Counted from the stretch's first letter, positions 35,433 to 43,473 are shown. The stretch: 64,000 nucleotides of DNA from CBDFGS01 sp965247255 (GCA_965247255.1 CBDFGS010000007.1:92136-156135); one strand, 5' to 3'. Notes: generated by a model from the letters alone, not told the origin. Made by a program: numbers and translations.

Positions 35433-36725
35433 CTACCGTTCGGGGGCAGGGGCGGCGTAGAAGAAGGGCCAATGGAGCCTGGGCCAGTCGGCGGCCTGAC
35501 GAACCACCTCCATGGTTGCAGTGTCCACCGTTAGAACCCCGTTGTCCCGCCTACCGTGGCTTCCTGGGGTGCCGGGCAGCAAGTACAGTTCACTGCCGTC
35601 AATACTCAGGGCTGCATCGATCACGGGCGTGGGGAGCTTGAGTGCGTCCTCGACCTCCAACGTCGCGGAGCCCAGGGACCACATCATGTCATGCCACAGG
35701 GCAAAGAGGCGTCGCCCGTCTGCAGAAAAGACGAGGCTTGGCAGGTCGGTGCCGCTTTTCGATCCTACCAGTACGGAGACTTGCTCGCCCATCAGAATAT
35801 CCTTGACCCGACGGCCATCTTTCGTGTCCCAAGAGATGACCCTGAGATCAACGCGGACGACAGGCACTCGGGAACCAGTGTTGATTCTTGCTTCCAGAGG
35901 GTACATTCCGTAGAGTCGGCTTCCATCTGGGGACACTGCCAGTGCCGCATTACCTACTGGTCTCAAGCTGGAACGGTCCTGCCTGAAGCGATCCGCAAAG
36001 CGATCTGGACTTGGAGCACACCAACGCGGGGCAAGGTCGTCAGAAGAAAGTGCCGCCACGAAGTTGTGGCACTGGACATAGAAGCTATCTATGTCAGACT
36101 GTCCGACAAAGTGGACAATTTTGCGGCAGTCGGCCATCGGCCAGGTCCCATCGGGCAGGAACTGAAGAGCATGAGTATCAAACACCCGCGTCCGCGTGAA
36201 CCTGCGTTCAGGGTCCGAGAAGCTAACGGCGAGCCAGCGACCATCGGGCGATACAGAGATCGGGTTGCCACCCAGCAACGCCTCACGGCCTCGTACGGGC
36301 TCAACGTGAGCGACATCCCAGGTCGCCGTATTGAAGACACTTAGCTTCCCGTCGCGGATTGGCTCACCATCGACGATGTAAAGAAGCTTGCCATCGGGCG
36401 AGATCGCCATTCCTGCTTGGCTGGCTTCGACAGGGATCTGGCGTATCGCCCGTCCGCTGGCCGGGTCGACGACACTGACTAGATAGTTCTGAAAGGCCGT
36501 CAGGTACAGCCAGGTATCCTCCGCAGATGTCGCCTCCCGGGCCGTAGCAGTTGGTATCGGTAAGGGTCGTTGGACTACCGAAAGTGGTGTGAACGTCGGG
36601 TCAGGTGTGGCAATCGAGGGCACCTTCGGCGGCATTGGCTCGGGCGGGACAAGGGGCTCCGAGCAGCTCACCAGGATGAGGGCGGCTGCTACCACGGACA
36701 GCGTAGGAACTCTCAAGATCGCCAT
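35433..36725 (-). CDS. Beta-propeller lipoprotein (WD40/YVTN-like)
   Basis: 430 residues from ATG 36725; the frame extends upstream but the signal peptide and the spacing to the preceding gene fix this start. A lipoprotein signal is present (PTLSVVAAALILVSC, Cys ~18), then a Pro/Thr-rich linker, then propeller repeats: GMAISPDGKLLYIVDG, PISVSPDGRWLAVSF, ALAVSPDGSRLYGMYP, SLVFSADGRRLFALW, ALSIDGSELYLLPG. It is probably anchored at the outer face of the membrane. The 74-residue gene ends 7 nt upstream, so the two form an operon. No catalytic function can be assigned. Confidence 0.75.
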   Translation of the reverse strand: MAILRVPTLSVVAAALILVSCSEPLVPPEPMPPKVPSIATPDPTFTPLSVVQRPLPIPTATAREATSAEDTWLYLTAFQNYLVSVVDPASGRAIRQIPVEASQAGMAISPDGKLLYIVDGEPIRDGKLSVFNTATWDVAHVEPVRGREALLGGNPISVSPDGRWLAVSFSDPERRFTRTRVFDTHALQFLPDGTWPMADCRKIVHFVGQSDIDSFYVQCHNFVAALSSDDLAPRWCAPSPDRFADRFRQDRSSLRPVGNAALAVSPDGSRLYGMYPLEARINTGSRVPVVRVDLRVISWDTKDGRRVKDILMGEQVSVLVGSKSGTDLPSLVFSADGRRLFALWHDMMWSLGSATLEVEDALKLPTPVIDAALSIDGSELYLLPGTPGSHGRRDNGVLTVDTATMEVVRQAADWPRLHWPFFYAAPAPER

Positions 36726-36732
36726 TTGCCCT

Positions 36733-36957
36733 TCATCGTAGGGCCTCCCGAAGGAAGTCGAATGCCTCGGGAATTTCCCTGCCGGGAGCGGGCCGCCCGG
36801 ACTGCTTCCCGATAGTAAAAAGTGAATCTCCCCTCCGGAGCACCCATGCGGGAAAGTCCACGCAGGTTTCACCGGGAGCACACAAGCCTGTGGAGATCAC
36901 CGTCTCCATGTGCACGTCTTCCGGCAGCTGAACTTGTCGGCCCGCAATCTCGATCAC
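36733..36957 (-). CDS. Hypothetical 74-aa protein upstream of the propeller lipoprotein
   Basis: GTG 36957 with AGGA just upstream; the TGA stop is 7 nt before the lipoprotein ATG, with AGGG between them as the lipoprotein's RBS. Composition looks coding (MIEIAGRQVQLPEDVHMETV, then FPAWVLRRGDSLFTIGKQSG), with two Cys and no signal peptide or membrane segment. I recognise no family. Confidence 0.5.
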   Translation of the reverse strand: MIEIAGRQVQLPEDVHMETVISTGLCAPGETCVDFPAWVLRRGDSLFTIGKQSGRPAPGREIPEAFDFLREALR

Positions 36958-37018
36958 CGTTCCTACGGTATGCGGCCCCCATTCTGGTAGGCCACGCCGC
37001 GCTTTGACACCTGTCGCG

Positions 37019-37731
37019 TCACGCTCGCATCCGGATGGCCTCGTCGGTCGAGATGCCCAGCCACAGCTCGACGGTGGTGCCGGAGGGTATCCTCTGTCTC
37101 TTCCTCAGCCCGAGCAGCCGGCGTATCTTCCGGCGGACCGGTCGCACCTTGTAGTGCTCTGTGCACTGCCGTCGCCCCATGCCGTCGCCGCTTCCGTCCC
37201 TTCCCTTGAGGTACACGGGGATATCAATGAATCCTTTCACGTGGTGGGAGCCGCCGACTATCTACGAGCACCTGGACTGGCTGGCGGACAAGCTCCGCTT
37301 CCCGCTCCACGTCGTCGACAGTGGGCGGAGCCTCAGAGAGGACGCCAAGGCTCTCGTCAACCACTCAGGAAACGAGAGCTTGGATACGCAATCGCTATCC
37401 CCTGATCGAATCGGGGATGTCGAGGAAGGACTGCCTGGCTTGGTGGGAGGCACGTTACGACAGGCCGCTGGAGAGGTCGGCCTGCGTCGGCTGCCCCTAC
37501 CAGTCCCGCCGGAGATGGGTCGAGACGAAACGGCGGTTCCCAGAGCTGTTCGACGAGGCGGTCGAGATCGACTCGAACATGCGGGGCCGCCTGTCATTTG
37601 CCAAGGAGCCCTACCTGCACCCCCGGCGGATACCCCTTGCCGAGGCTGTGAGTCTCGATGAGGAGCAGGTGGGACCCGGCCAGCATCGTGACGGGTTCGG
37701 CAATGAGTGCGAGGGACACTGCGGAGTCTGA
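37019..37731. pseudogene. PAPS-reductase-like (PP-loop) gene, scrambled: middle part inverted and displaced
   Basis: Three pieces of one protein lie in the wrong order. N-side piece A, + strand ~37240-37372: EPPTIYEHLDWLADKLRFPL and GRSLREDAKALVNHSG. Middle piece B, reverse strand 37240..37019: KGFIDIPVYLKGRDG, GRRQCTEHYKVRPVRRKIRR, ELWLGISTDEAIRMR. C piece, + strand ~37375-37731 in another frame: AWIRNRYPLIESGMSRKDCL, SACVGCPYQSRR and FGNECEGHCGV. The natural order A-B-C is now B(inverted)-A-C. The N-terminal PP-loop is missing altogether. The gene cannot be functional as it stands. Confidence 0.7.
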
Positions 37732-37762
37732 GGCAAAACGTCTCTCTCCGGTTGTCCGCGCT

Positions 37763-37791
37763 TTGACTACGCCCCGCCAATCAGGTATAAT
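37763..37791 (+). promoter_or_regulatory. Near-consensus sigma70 promoter upstream of the integrase leader
   Basis: TTGACT (37763-37768), 17-bp spacer, TATAAT (37786-37791). Start of transcription is expected near 37798. It drives the structured leader and, by read-through, the integrase at 37945. Confidence 0.75.
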
Positions 37792-37797
37792 TCTGAA

Positions 37798-37916
37798 AGA
37801 GGTTGGCCCGGCGGTGCTAGCCACACCCCGAGCCGTGGCACCACCTGAACGAGCAGGTGACGCGACTAGATTGTACTACGCGCAGACCCGCTCATGAAGG
37901 ACGAGCGGGTCTTTTT
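37798..37916 (+). ncRNA. Candidate small RNA or attenuator leader ahead of the integrase
   Basis: About 119 nt between a near-consensus promoter and a strong terminator. Visible stems: GGT and GCCAC (37813-37824) with GTGGC and ACC (37835-37842); CACCTG (37842-37847) with CAGGTG (37854-37859), which share one base so the two stems may alternate; then the terminator stem. No small ORF with an RBS is seen inside. It matches no RNA class that I recognise. Either a free sRNA or a transcription-attenuation leader for the integrase is possible. Confidence 0.5.
37885..37916 (+). terminator. Rho-independent terminator between leader and integrase
   Basis: Perfect 9-bp stem GACCCGCTC/GAGCGGGTC with a 9-nt loop, followed by TTTTT. 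It ends 28 nt before the integrase ATG. Confidence 0.85.
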
Positions 37917-37944
37917 GTTGTCAGGGAAAACAGAGGAGGAAGTC

Positions 37945-39537
37945 ATGGAGAGAATTACAGGGCAGACTCAGCAGGCAAACGGGCTCCGGGCGGCCATCTA
38001 CGCCCGGGTATCGGACAAGAGCCAGGCAGAGGAGGACAAGACCTCCATCACCGAGCAGACCAACGAGATGGAAGCATACTGCGAGGACAAGGGGCTTACC
38101 ATCGCCGCACGATACCAGGAGGTGGGCCGAGGGTGGACGAAGAAGCGTCCTGAGTTCCAGCGGATGCTGGAAGACGCCCGCCAGGGACGGTTCGACACCA
38201 TCGTCTGCTGGAAGTCGGACCGCCTCAGTCGGGGAATGTACCCCGCCGCCGCCCTCATGGAGGTCGTCGAAGCCCACCAGATTCGACTTGAGGCCGTCAT
38301 GGACGCAATCGACATGAAGACCTTCGGCCTGATGGCGGCCATAGGCAAGATCGAGCTGGACAACTTCAGGGAGCGGGCGACTATGGGGAAGCGAGGGTCG
38401 GCCAAGCAGGGCAGAATGCCAACCGGCTCGATCCCCTACGGCTACAGTATCGGAGAGGACGGCAAGCCCGAGATATGCGAGCCGGAGGCAGAGGTCGTCA
38501 GGCGCATCTTCAGGCAGTACGCCCACGAAAGTGTTAGAGTCCCAACAATCACTCGGCAGCTCGCCTACGAGGACGCCCCCAGGAGAGTCCCCGGCTCTCG
38601 GTGGCATGAGGCCTTCGTAGGTTACCTTCTGAAGAAGGAGGTCTACAAGGGAATCTGGTGGTATGGCCAGGCCCGCCACGTTGCGATGGAGGGTGGAGAT
38701 AGAGTCTACGAGCAGCCGGAGGACACGTGGATTGGAGTCCCGTTCCCGCCATTGGTGGATGAGGAGACCTGGGACCGGGCACAGGCGCTGAAGAAAGAAA
38801 GGCTGATTCGTTCCAAGCGCAACACCAAGACGTTCTTCCTCCTGCAGCACATGTTGAGGTGCGCGGAGTGCGGGCTACGCTTCGCCTCCCGCTCGACCAG
38901 TAAGAGGTACACCAAGTCCAAGGGCAAGGTGTACCGTTACGACCTGAAGGTCCCGTACCGGAACTACCAATGCTATGGGATGCGGCGTGAAGGCCAGCAG
39001 TGCCGGGGACGGCCCTACATAAGAGCCGACCAGCTAGAGGGCCTCGTGTGGAACGAGGTCAAAGGGATGGTCCAGAACCCCGAGCTGATAGTGGCCGGTA
39101 TCGCGTCTCTGGACGCCGATGAAGATGGGGGGCTGGAGAAGCAGATCGCCAGTACCGAGCGAGAGCTACAGCGGGTCCAGCTGGAAGAAGACAGGGTGAT
39201 CAGGCTCTACGTGTCAGGCAAGATCACCGAGGAACAGCTCGATCGTCAACGCAAGTTCATCACCGAGCGTCTGGAGGCGGTGCGGGCAGAGCTTGACGAC
39301 TACCGCGCCCGACAGTCCTCGGCAACGGAGAAGCGGGAGCTGATGGAGAACATCGTGGAGTGGGCTGCGAGGTTCGGGCAGGAACTGGATGACCTGCCTG
39401 ACGAGCAACGTCGGGATGTCTTGCGATTGATCGTCGAAGAGATAGTTGTCGACGGCGACAACAACGTCCGGATTACCCTCGGCATCCCAGCCAAGAGTTT
39501 AGTGTCTTTTGCGAAAGAGCGATCTCCAGCGCGCTGA
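37945..39537 (+). CDS. Large serine integrase of the island
   Basis: 530 residues from ATG 37945 (AGGAGG 5 nt upstream). An ATG at 37894 in the same frame lies in the terminator loop and is rejected. Resolvase domain with nucleophile Ser23 (AAIYARVSDKSQ), SITEQTNEME, IVCWKSDRLSRG; recombinase domain (~160-270; GSIPYGYSIGEDGKPEICEP); zinc ribbon (~306; LRCAECGLRFASR and a later QCYG..GQQC pair); coiled coil ~395-455 (YVSGKITEEQLDRQRKFITE); C-terminal LVSFAKERSPAR. The last codons cross the att core into host DNA, so the C-terminus would change on excision. It is the likely enzyme for integration; excision would need a directionality factor, not identified. Confidence 0.92.
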   Translation: MERITGQTQQANGLRAAIYARVSDKSQAEEDKTSITEQTNEMEAYCEDKGLTIAARYQEVGRGWTKKRPEFQRMLEDARQGRFDTIVCWKSDRLSRGMYPAAALMEVVEAHQIRLEAVMDAIDMKTFGLMAAIGKIELDNFRERATMGKRGSAKQGRMPTGSIPYGYSIGEDGKPEICEPEAEVVRRIFRQYAHESVRVPTITRQLAYEDAPRRVPGSRWHEAFVGYLLKKEVYKGIWWYGQARHVAMEGGDRVYEQPEDTWIGVPFPPLVDEETWDRAQALKKERLIRSKRNTKTFFLLQHMLRCAECGLRFASRSTSKRYTKSKGKVYRYDLKVPYRNYQCYGMRREGQQCRGRPYIRADQLEGLVWNEVKGMVQNPELIVAGIASLDADEDGGLEKQIASTERELQRVQLEEDRVIRLYVSGKITEEQLDRQRKFITERLEAVRAELDDYRARQSSATEKRELMENIVEWAARFGQELDDLPDEQRRDVLRLIVEEIVVDGDNNVRITLGIPAKSLVSFAKERSPAR

Positions 39538-39548
39538 GGGCGCCCATG
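39504..39548. other. attR: right boundary of the serine-integrase island
   Basis: Island half-site 39504-39524 (GTCTTTTGCGAAAGAGCGAT plus C), TC core 39525-39526, host gene from 39527. With the left half-site it rebuilds an imperfectly palindromic attP with GA at the centre, 16 of 21 arm positions matching. The integrase coding sequence runs through it. Confidence 0.8.
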
Positions 39549-39778
39549 ATGGCGGCGCCCCGGAAGTGGCTGAAGCGGTACATGTACTGCCAGTGGTGCT
39601 CGATCAGCAGCGGGTCCCGCCCCACAAGGTAGCGGCCGAGCTTCTCAATCGCGGCCTGCGACGCCTCGAGGAAGCCCCACGCTCCCGACTCGCCCAGGCC
39701 GCTGGTCCCAGCGTCGGTGTGCACCCTGGCGAACAGGTACCGGTCCACAGGTAAGGCCTCAACGGCGGTTATCTTCAT
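39527..39778 (-). pseudogene. Enolase-superfamily dehydratase/racemase, N-terminal part (5' half of a split gene)
   Basis: 84 codons from ATG 39778: MKITAVEALPVDRYLFARVH, TDAGTSGLGESGAWGF, AIEKLGRYLVGRDPLLIEHH and ending MGALSAL before the att core. This is the capping domain of mandelate racemase/galactonate dehydratase-like enzymes (TDAGTSGLGE is typical). The barrel is at 12148..11263, reverse strand. In the present arrangement translation would run 18 codons into the island and stop. It follows the TauE-like gene by 49 nt. Confidence 0.9.
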
Positions 39779-39827
39779 TACACTCCCTACACAATAGGTC
39801 GACGCGTTGCGGACTGCCTCAATTTCG

Positions 39828-40565
39828 CTACCCGCCCAGAATCTCCCGCCCCAGCACTAGCACGCTGGTCGACGCTATTACCGCGATCACGGCGCGACGG
39901 AAGATCTGCTCTCTCATCCGGGAGACGAGCGGCACAGCAAGGGCGAGGCCCAGGAACGCGGGAACGGCGACCACCAGTATAAGCGTGATCCGCTCCGCTG
40001 TGAACAGTCCAGCGATAGCGTAGCCCACTACGGCCGAAGCGGCCAGCAGCAGATAGTAGAAAGACGTCGAGACTCTCACGGCCCGCCTGGCCCAGCCACG
40101 CTCCATCAGGTGGAGAACTACCAGCGGCCCGCCTATGGCGAGGCCGGAGATGAGCGCCCCCACCAGCAACCCGACAACCGGGCCGGCCCGCCTGGACCCA
40201 AGGTAAGGAATGTGGGCGTTGGTGGAGACGACCACGGCGAGAAACAGAATCAGCCCTGCGATCCCGATTCGCAGGGCTGAAGCAGGCAGCGCGCTCAGAA
40301 CGAACACCCCCGCCGGGACCCCGATTACGCCGGCCGCGGCCATCGGGGCGACGTCCCGCAAGGGCAAGTCGCTTCTTGCCTGCCCGACCAGCAAAACCAG
40401 CGTCGCCACCGACACCGTGTTGAGAACGACAACCGCGGTCTGCGGATCCACCACGAGCAGCAGAAACGGAGAGGCGACAATCCCGATGCCGAAGCCTAGC
40501 GTGCCCAGCACGGTCGTGCCGGCCAGGATGGCCAGCGCCGCAACGATGAGCTGATGCGCCTCCAA
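39828..40565 (-). CDS. TauE/SafE-family membrane exporter
   Basis: 245 residues with about eight hydrophobic segments. The N-terminal half has LGFGIGIVASPFLLLVVDPQ and the second half GPVVGLLVGALISGLAIGGP, the paired glycine-rich repeats of the family (DUF81). Family members are inner-membrane permeases linked to export of sulfite, sulfoacetate or other organic anions. It starts 10 nt after the deacylase stop and precedes the split enolase gene, so it may move a substrate or product of that pathway (inference). Confidence 0.85.
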   Translation of the reverse strand: MEAHQLIVAALAILAGTTVLGTLGFGIGIVASPFLLLVVDPQTAVVVLNTVSVATLVLLVGQARSDLPLRDVAPMAAAGVIGVPAGVFVLSALPASALRIGIAGLILFLAVVVSTNAHIPYLGSRRAGPVVGLLVGALISGLAIGGPLVVLHLMERGWARRAVRVSTSFYYLLLAASAVVGYAIAGLFTAERITLILVVAVPAFLGLALAVPLVSRMREQIFRRAVIAVIASTSVLVLGREILGG

Positions 40566-40575
40566 GGGGGCGGGC

Positions 40576-42156
40576 CTACGGCACCGCCTGCCCGGCGAGG
40601 ACGCCGGTACAGCGTTCCTGGTCGACTGCGACCTGCCCGTTTACCAGCACGAACGGGATCCCGCTGGGGTACTGGCGAGGGTCGTCATAGGTGGCGTTGT
40701 CGATGATGCGCTCGGCGTCGAAGACCGCTACATCGGCGAAGTAACCGCGTTGGATGCGCCCTCGACCCGTTAGGCCGAATCGCCGGGCGGGGTTGTCGGT
40801 CATGCGCTGCACCATCTGCTCCAAGGTCATGACGCGGAACTGTCGCCGCATCCGGCCCAGGAATCGTGGGAACGCACCGTATGCGCGTGGGTGTGGCAGG
40901 CGTCCGTTGGGAATGGAGTCGCTACCTACCATGTAGTCGGGCCGGGCCAGCAGCTCCATCGCGTCCCGGCTCACCTGCCGCCATACCGCGACGCTATCAG
41001 GCGGAGACGCCCAGTAGCCGACCTCCAGCTCCTGCTCTAACAGCAGGTCGCACAGCGCGTCCGCCATCGAAACGCCCCTGTCCGCGGCGACGTCGCTCAG
41101 GGTCGTGCCCTCCAGCTCAGGGTTGTTGGGCAGGTATGAGAGCACGATTATCTCCAGCGGCCTGGTGCTCCTGCGCTCCAGGTAGTCGTACATCTTCGCC
41201 CGCGTATCAGGACCGCGAAGACGGGCGATCATCTCGTCCGGACCCCCTTCATGGGCCCAGGACGGAAGCAACGCCGCCGCGAAGGTGCTTCCCGAGGGAT
41301 ATGGATATAGCTCCAGGGTGCAGTCCACGCCCTCGGCTTTGGCGTCGTCGACCTGCTGCAGGAGCTCGGCAGTGCGGCCCGCGTTGGCGGGAACAGTCCT
41401 GTAGTGGGAGAAGTGCAGCTTAACGCCGGACCGCCGTCCGATCTCCAAGGCTTCCGTCACACCACCTCCTCCGAAAGCCCTCTCAGTGTTAACGTCCCTC
41501 AGGTGCGTGACGTAGACGCCACCGGCCTCTCGGGCGGCGGTGCAAAGCTCGATCAGCTCTTTGGTATCGCTCCAGGCGTTGGGATGGTACGACAGGCCTG
41601 TGGAGAAGCCCACGGCGCCCTGCTCGATACCCTCTCTGACCAACCTGCGCGCACTGTCCAGGGACTCTCCCTCAACGGGAACGTCGCGAAATCCCACCGT
41701 CTCCAGGCGCACCGCGCCGTGGGCGACCAAATACGCCGTGTTCACCGCCACCTTCTTGTGGTAGTACCCGCGGAACGATTCGACGCTGCTCACGTCCATG
41801 TCCGGGGGCGCCGTACCCAGGATCCCGGAGAGGTACCGGCTGTAGACGCGGTAGTTGTCAGCGGACAGGGGACAATAGGAGAGACCGTCCTGGCCGAGGA
41901 TTTCGGTGGTGATCCCCTGCCTGAGCCCGGCGGCATGCTGAGGGTCTGCCAGCAGCGCCGCGTCCGAGTGGGTGTGAGTGTCGATGAAACCGGGGGAGAC
42001 GGTGAGCCCTGTGGCGTCGATAACCCTCCTGGCCTCCGTGCGGGAAAGGTCGGCGACGGCCTGGATGGACCCGCCCTCTATCCCCACGTCAGCCCGAAGG
42101 GAGGGGCCACCTGTCCCGTCGACGACGGTGCCCCCGCTGATTACGACATCGAACAT
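40576..42156 (-). CDS. N-acyl-D-amino-acid deacylase / D-aminoacylase family amidohydrolase
   Basis: 526 residues from ATG 42156 with AGGAGG upstream. Metal site GFIDTHTHSDAALL (HxH), GITTEILGQDGLSY, VGFSTGLSYHPN, VYVTHLRDVN, VKLHFSHYRTV, YMVGSDSIPNGR (catalytic Asp) and ADVAVFDAERI at the C-terminal beta-sandwich. Length and motif order fit D-aminoacylases, zinc hydrolases that remove N-acyl groups from D-amino acids. It is the first gene of the reverse-strand operon deacylase, TauE, enolase, Eis-like. Confidence 0.88.
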   Translation of the reverse strand: MFDVVISGGTVVDGTGGPSLRADVGIEGGSIQAVADLSRTEARRVIDATGLTVSPGFIDTHTHSDAALLADPQHAAGLRQGITTEILGQDGLSYCPLSADNYRVYSRYLSGILGTAPPDMDVSSVESFRGYYHKKVAVNTAYLVAHGAVRLETVGFRDVPVEGESLDSARRLVREGIEQGAVGFSTGLSYHPNAWSDTKELIELCTAAREAGGVYVTHLRDVNTERAFGGGGVTEALEIGRRSGVKLHFSHYRTVPANAGRTAELLQQVDDAKAEGVDCTLELYPYPSGSTFAAALLPSWAHEGGPDEMIARLRGPDTRAKMYDYLERRSTRPLEIIVLSYLPNNPELEGTTLSDVAADRGVSMADALCDLLLEQELEVGYWASPPDSVAVWRQVSRDAMELLARPDYMVGSDSIPNGRLPHPRAYGAFPRFLGRMRRQFRVMTLEQMVQRMTDNPARRFGLTGRGRIQRGYFADVAVFDAERIIDNATYDDPRQYPSGIPFVLVNGQVAVDQERCTGVLAGQAVP

Positions 42157-42282
42157 CTCCCCTCCTATCTTTTACCCGCATGAGCGCTGGGCAATAACAG
42201 CATGGACCATTGGCGAACGGCGTTGTGGTAGACTTGCCCGCAATTTCGGCTGGGCAATTCTATCACCTGAGGTGTCTTTAGC

Positions 42283-43113
42283 ATGATAAAGCTGGGATGG
42301 ATGGCGCGCGCATCCACCGAGGAAGAGTGCGAGGGGTATGTCAAGTTCGCCAGCGAGCTCAGGCTCGACGTCATCGACTTCCACATAGGTGCGATGCCCA
42401 GAGATACGAGCTTCTTGCGAGCGATCAAGATGATGTGCCTGCGGGCCGGCCTGCCGATAGGCTATCTGGGAATCGGCGAGACTTTCGTCGGCCCCGACGA
42501 GGAGATGGCCGGCAGGATGGAGAGGGCCAAAGCGGACGTCGACATGGCGGCCTTCCTCTCAGCACAGTTGGTCAGGGTCTTCGGCAGACACCATTGGCCG
42601 GACACTCCAGAGGAGCAGGAGGCGCTTTGGGGCCCAATGATCGAGCGGTTCCAGGAGCTCAGCGACTACGCCGCCGAAAAGGGCGTGGCGGTGGGGCTCC
42701 AGAACCACGACGATAGCAGCTTCGTTATGACAGCCGATCAGGCGCTGCGGGTCCTACGGGACGTCGACCGGGAGAACTTCACCTTCATCATGGACACAGG
42801 GCAGTGGGAGGGCGCGGTTGGGTCCGCCGGAGGTGGCGGTCCGGGAACGACAGACCCTGACGTCGATCTCTACAAGGACTACCTGGAACCGACCGCGCCC
42901 CACGCGGCCGCTGTCCGCGCCAAGATATACAAGATCGACAACGGCTACGAGGAGTGGATCGACTACAATCGAGTGCTTGAGATCCTCAAGACTGTGAATT
43001 TCAACGGCAATATCTCGATCGTTTTCGAGGGCGGCGACCGCAACCGCTTCGGCACCGAGGACTGCCTCAGGTTGGCCGCGAGGCACCTACGCGAGGTGTT
43101 GGCGGCGTATTAG
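42283..43113 (+). CDS. Sugar phosphate isomerase/epimerase (TIM barrel)
   Basis: 276 residues. Barrel segments: KLGWMARASTEEEC, LDVIDFHIGAMP, VRVFGRHHWPDTPEE, VGLQNHDDSSFVMT, FIMDTGQW, YKIDNGYEEWIDYNR, ISIVFEGGDRNRF. The acidic and His ligands of the AP-endonuclease-2-like fold are in place. It is not closely similar to the isomerase at 771. The gene diverges from the deacylase operon, with the shared upstream region 42157-42282. Confidence 0.82.
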   Translation: MIKLGWMARASTEEECEGYVKFASELRLDVIDFHIGAMPRDTSFLRAIKMMCLRAGLPIGYLGIGETFVGPDEEMAGRMERAKADVDMAAFLSAQLVRVFGRHHWPDTPEEQEALWGPMIERFQELSDYAAEKGVAVGLQNHDDSSFVMTADQALRVLRDVDRENFTFIMDTGQWEGAVGSAGGGGPGTTDPDVDLYKDYLEPTAPHAAAVRAKIYKIDNGYEEWIDYNRVLEILKTVNFNGNISIVFEGGDRNRFGTEDCLRLAARHLREVLAAY

Positions 43114-43117
43114 AGAG

Positions 43118-43470
43118 TTGCAGGGCTCCGCCCTTAGCTCTTTCGGGGTCGATGCAGATGTGGCCGTTAAGCCCAAAGTAGAGCTCGAAGTATTCTGCGC
43201 CGAGTTCTACAACTCTATGGTCTTTCACCCGGCTGTGAGCTTGAAGAAGGACGCTCCGCTCGTATGGGACTCCGCGCTCAAGCCGGTCCAGGACGACGAC
43301 TACGCTATCGCGCAGGTTGAGCAGGAGGACTGAAGGGAGCTCAACAGCCTCCGTGTCGAGTTCTTCGGACTGGCGTGGACACACGCCTTGCGAGATGAGC
43401 AGTTCCTGGTCCGGGAGCTCCTGTTCACCAGGCAATACCTGGATGACATGCGGCGCACGAGATATGGGAA
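43118..43470 (+). pseudogene. Possible decayed coding region
   Basis: On the + strand a coding-like frame (VELEVFCAEFYNSMVFHPAV, ALKPVQDDDYAIAQVEQED) meets TGA at 43331-43333 and then continues in the same frame (RELNSLRVEFFGLAWTHALR, QFLVRELLFTRQYLDDMRR). This looks like one gene with a nonsense mutation. I recognise no family, and chance is not excluded. Confidence 0.35.
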
Positions 43471-43473
43471 ACG

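Larger units (their letters stand above)
12149..39526. mobile_element. 27.4-kb integrative genomic island inserted in an enolase-superfamily gene
   Basis: The segment is bounded by the two halves of one gene and by GA-core att sites, and its right end carries a complete large serine integrase (37945-39537). It contains at least eight IS elements, two further serine-recombinase genes or remnants, cargo genes and many pseudogenes. No relaxase, conjugation, capsid or replication genes are seen, so it is best called an integrative element of unknown mobility. Nested insertions show that it has been resident for some time. Removal would rejoin a 379-residue protein and reconnect a four-gene operon. 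Confidence 0.85.

Noticed and set aside
37894..37944. Upstream ATG start for the integrase at 37894
   Set aside because: It lies in the loop of a perfect terminator hairpin and has no RBS. ATG 37945 has AGGAGG at the right distance and fits the family N-terminus.
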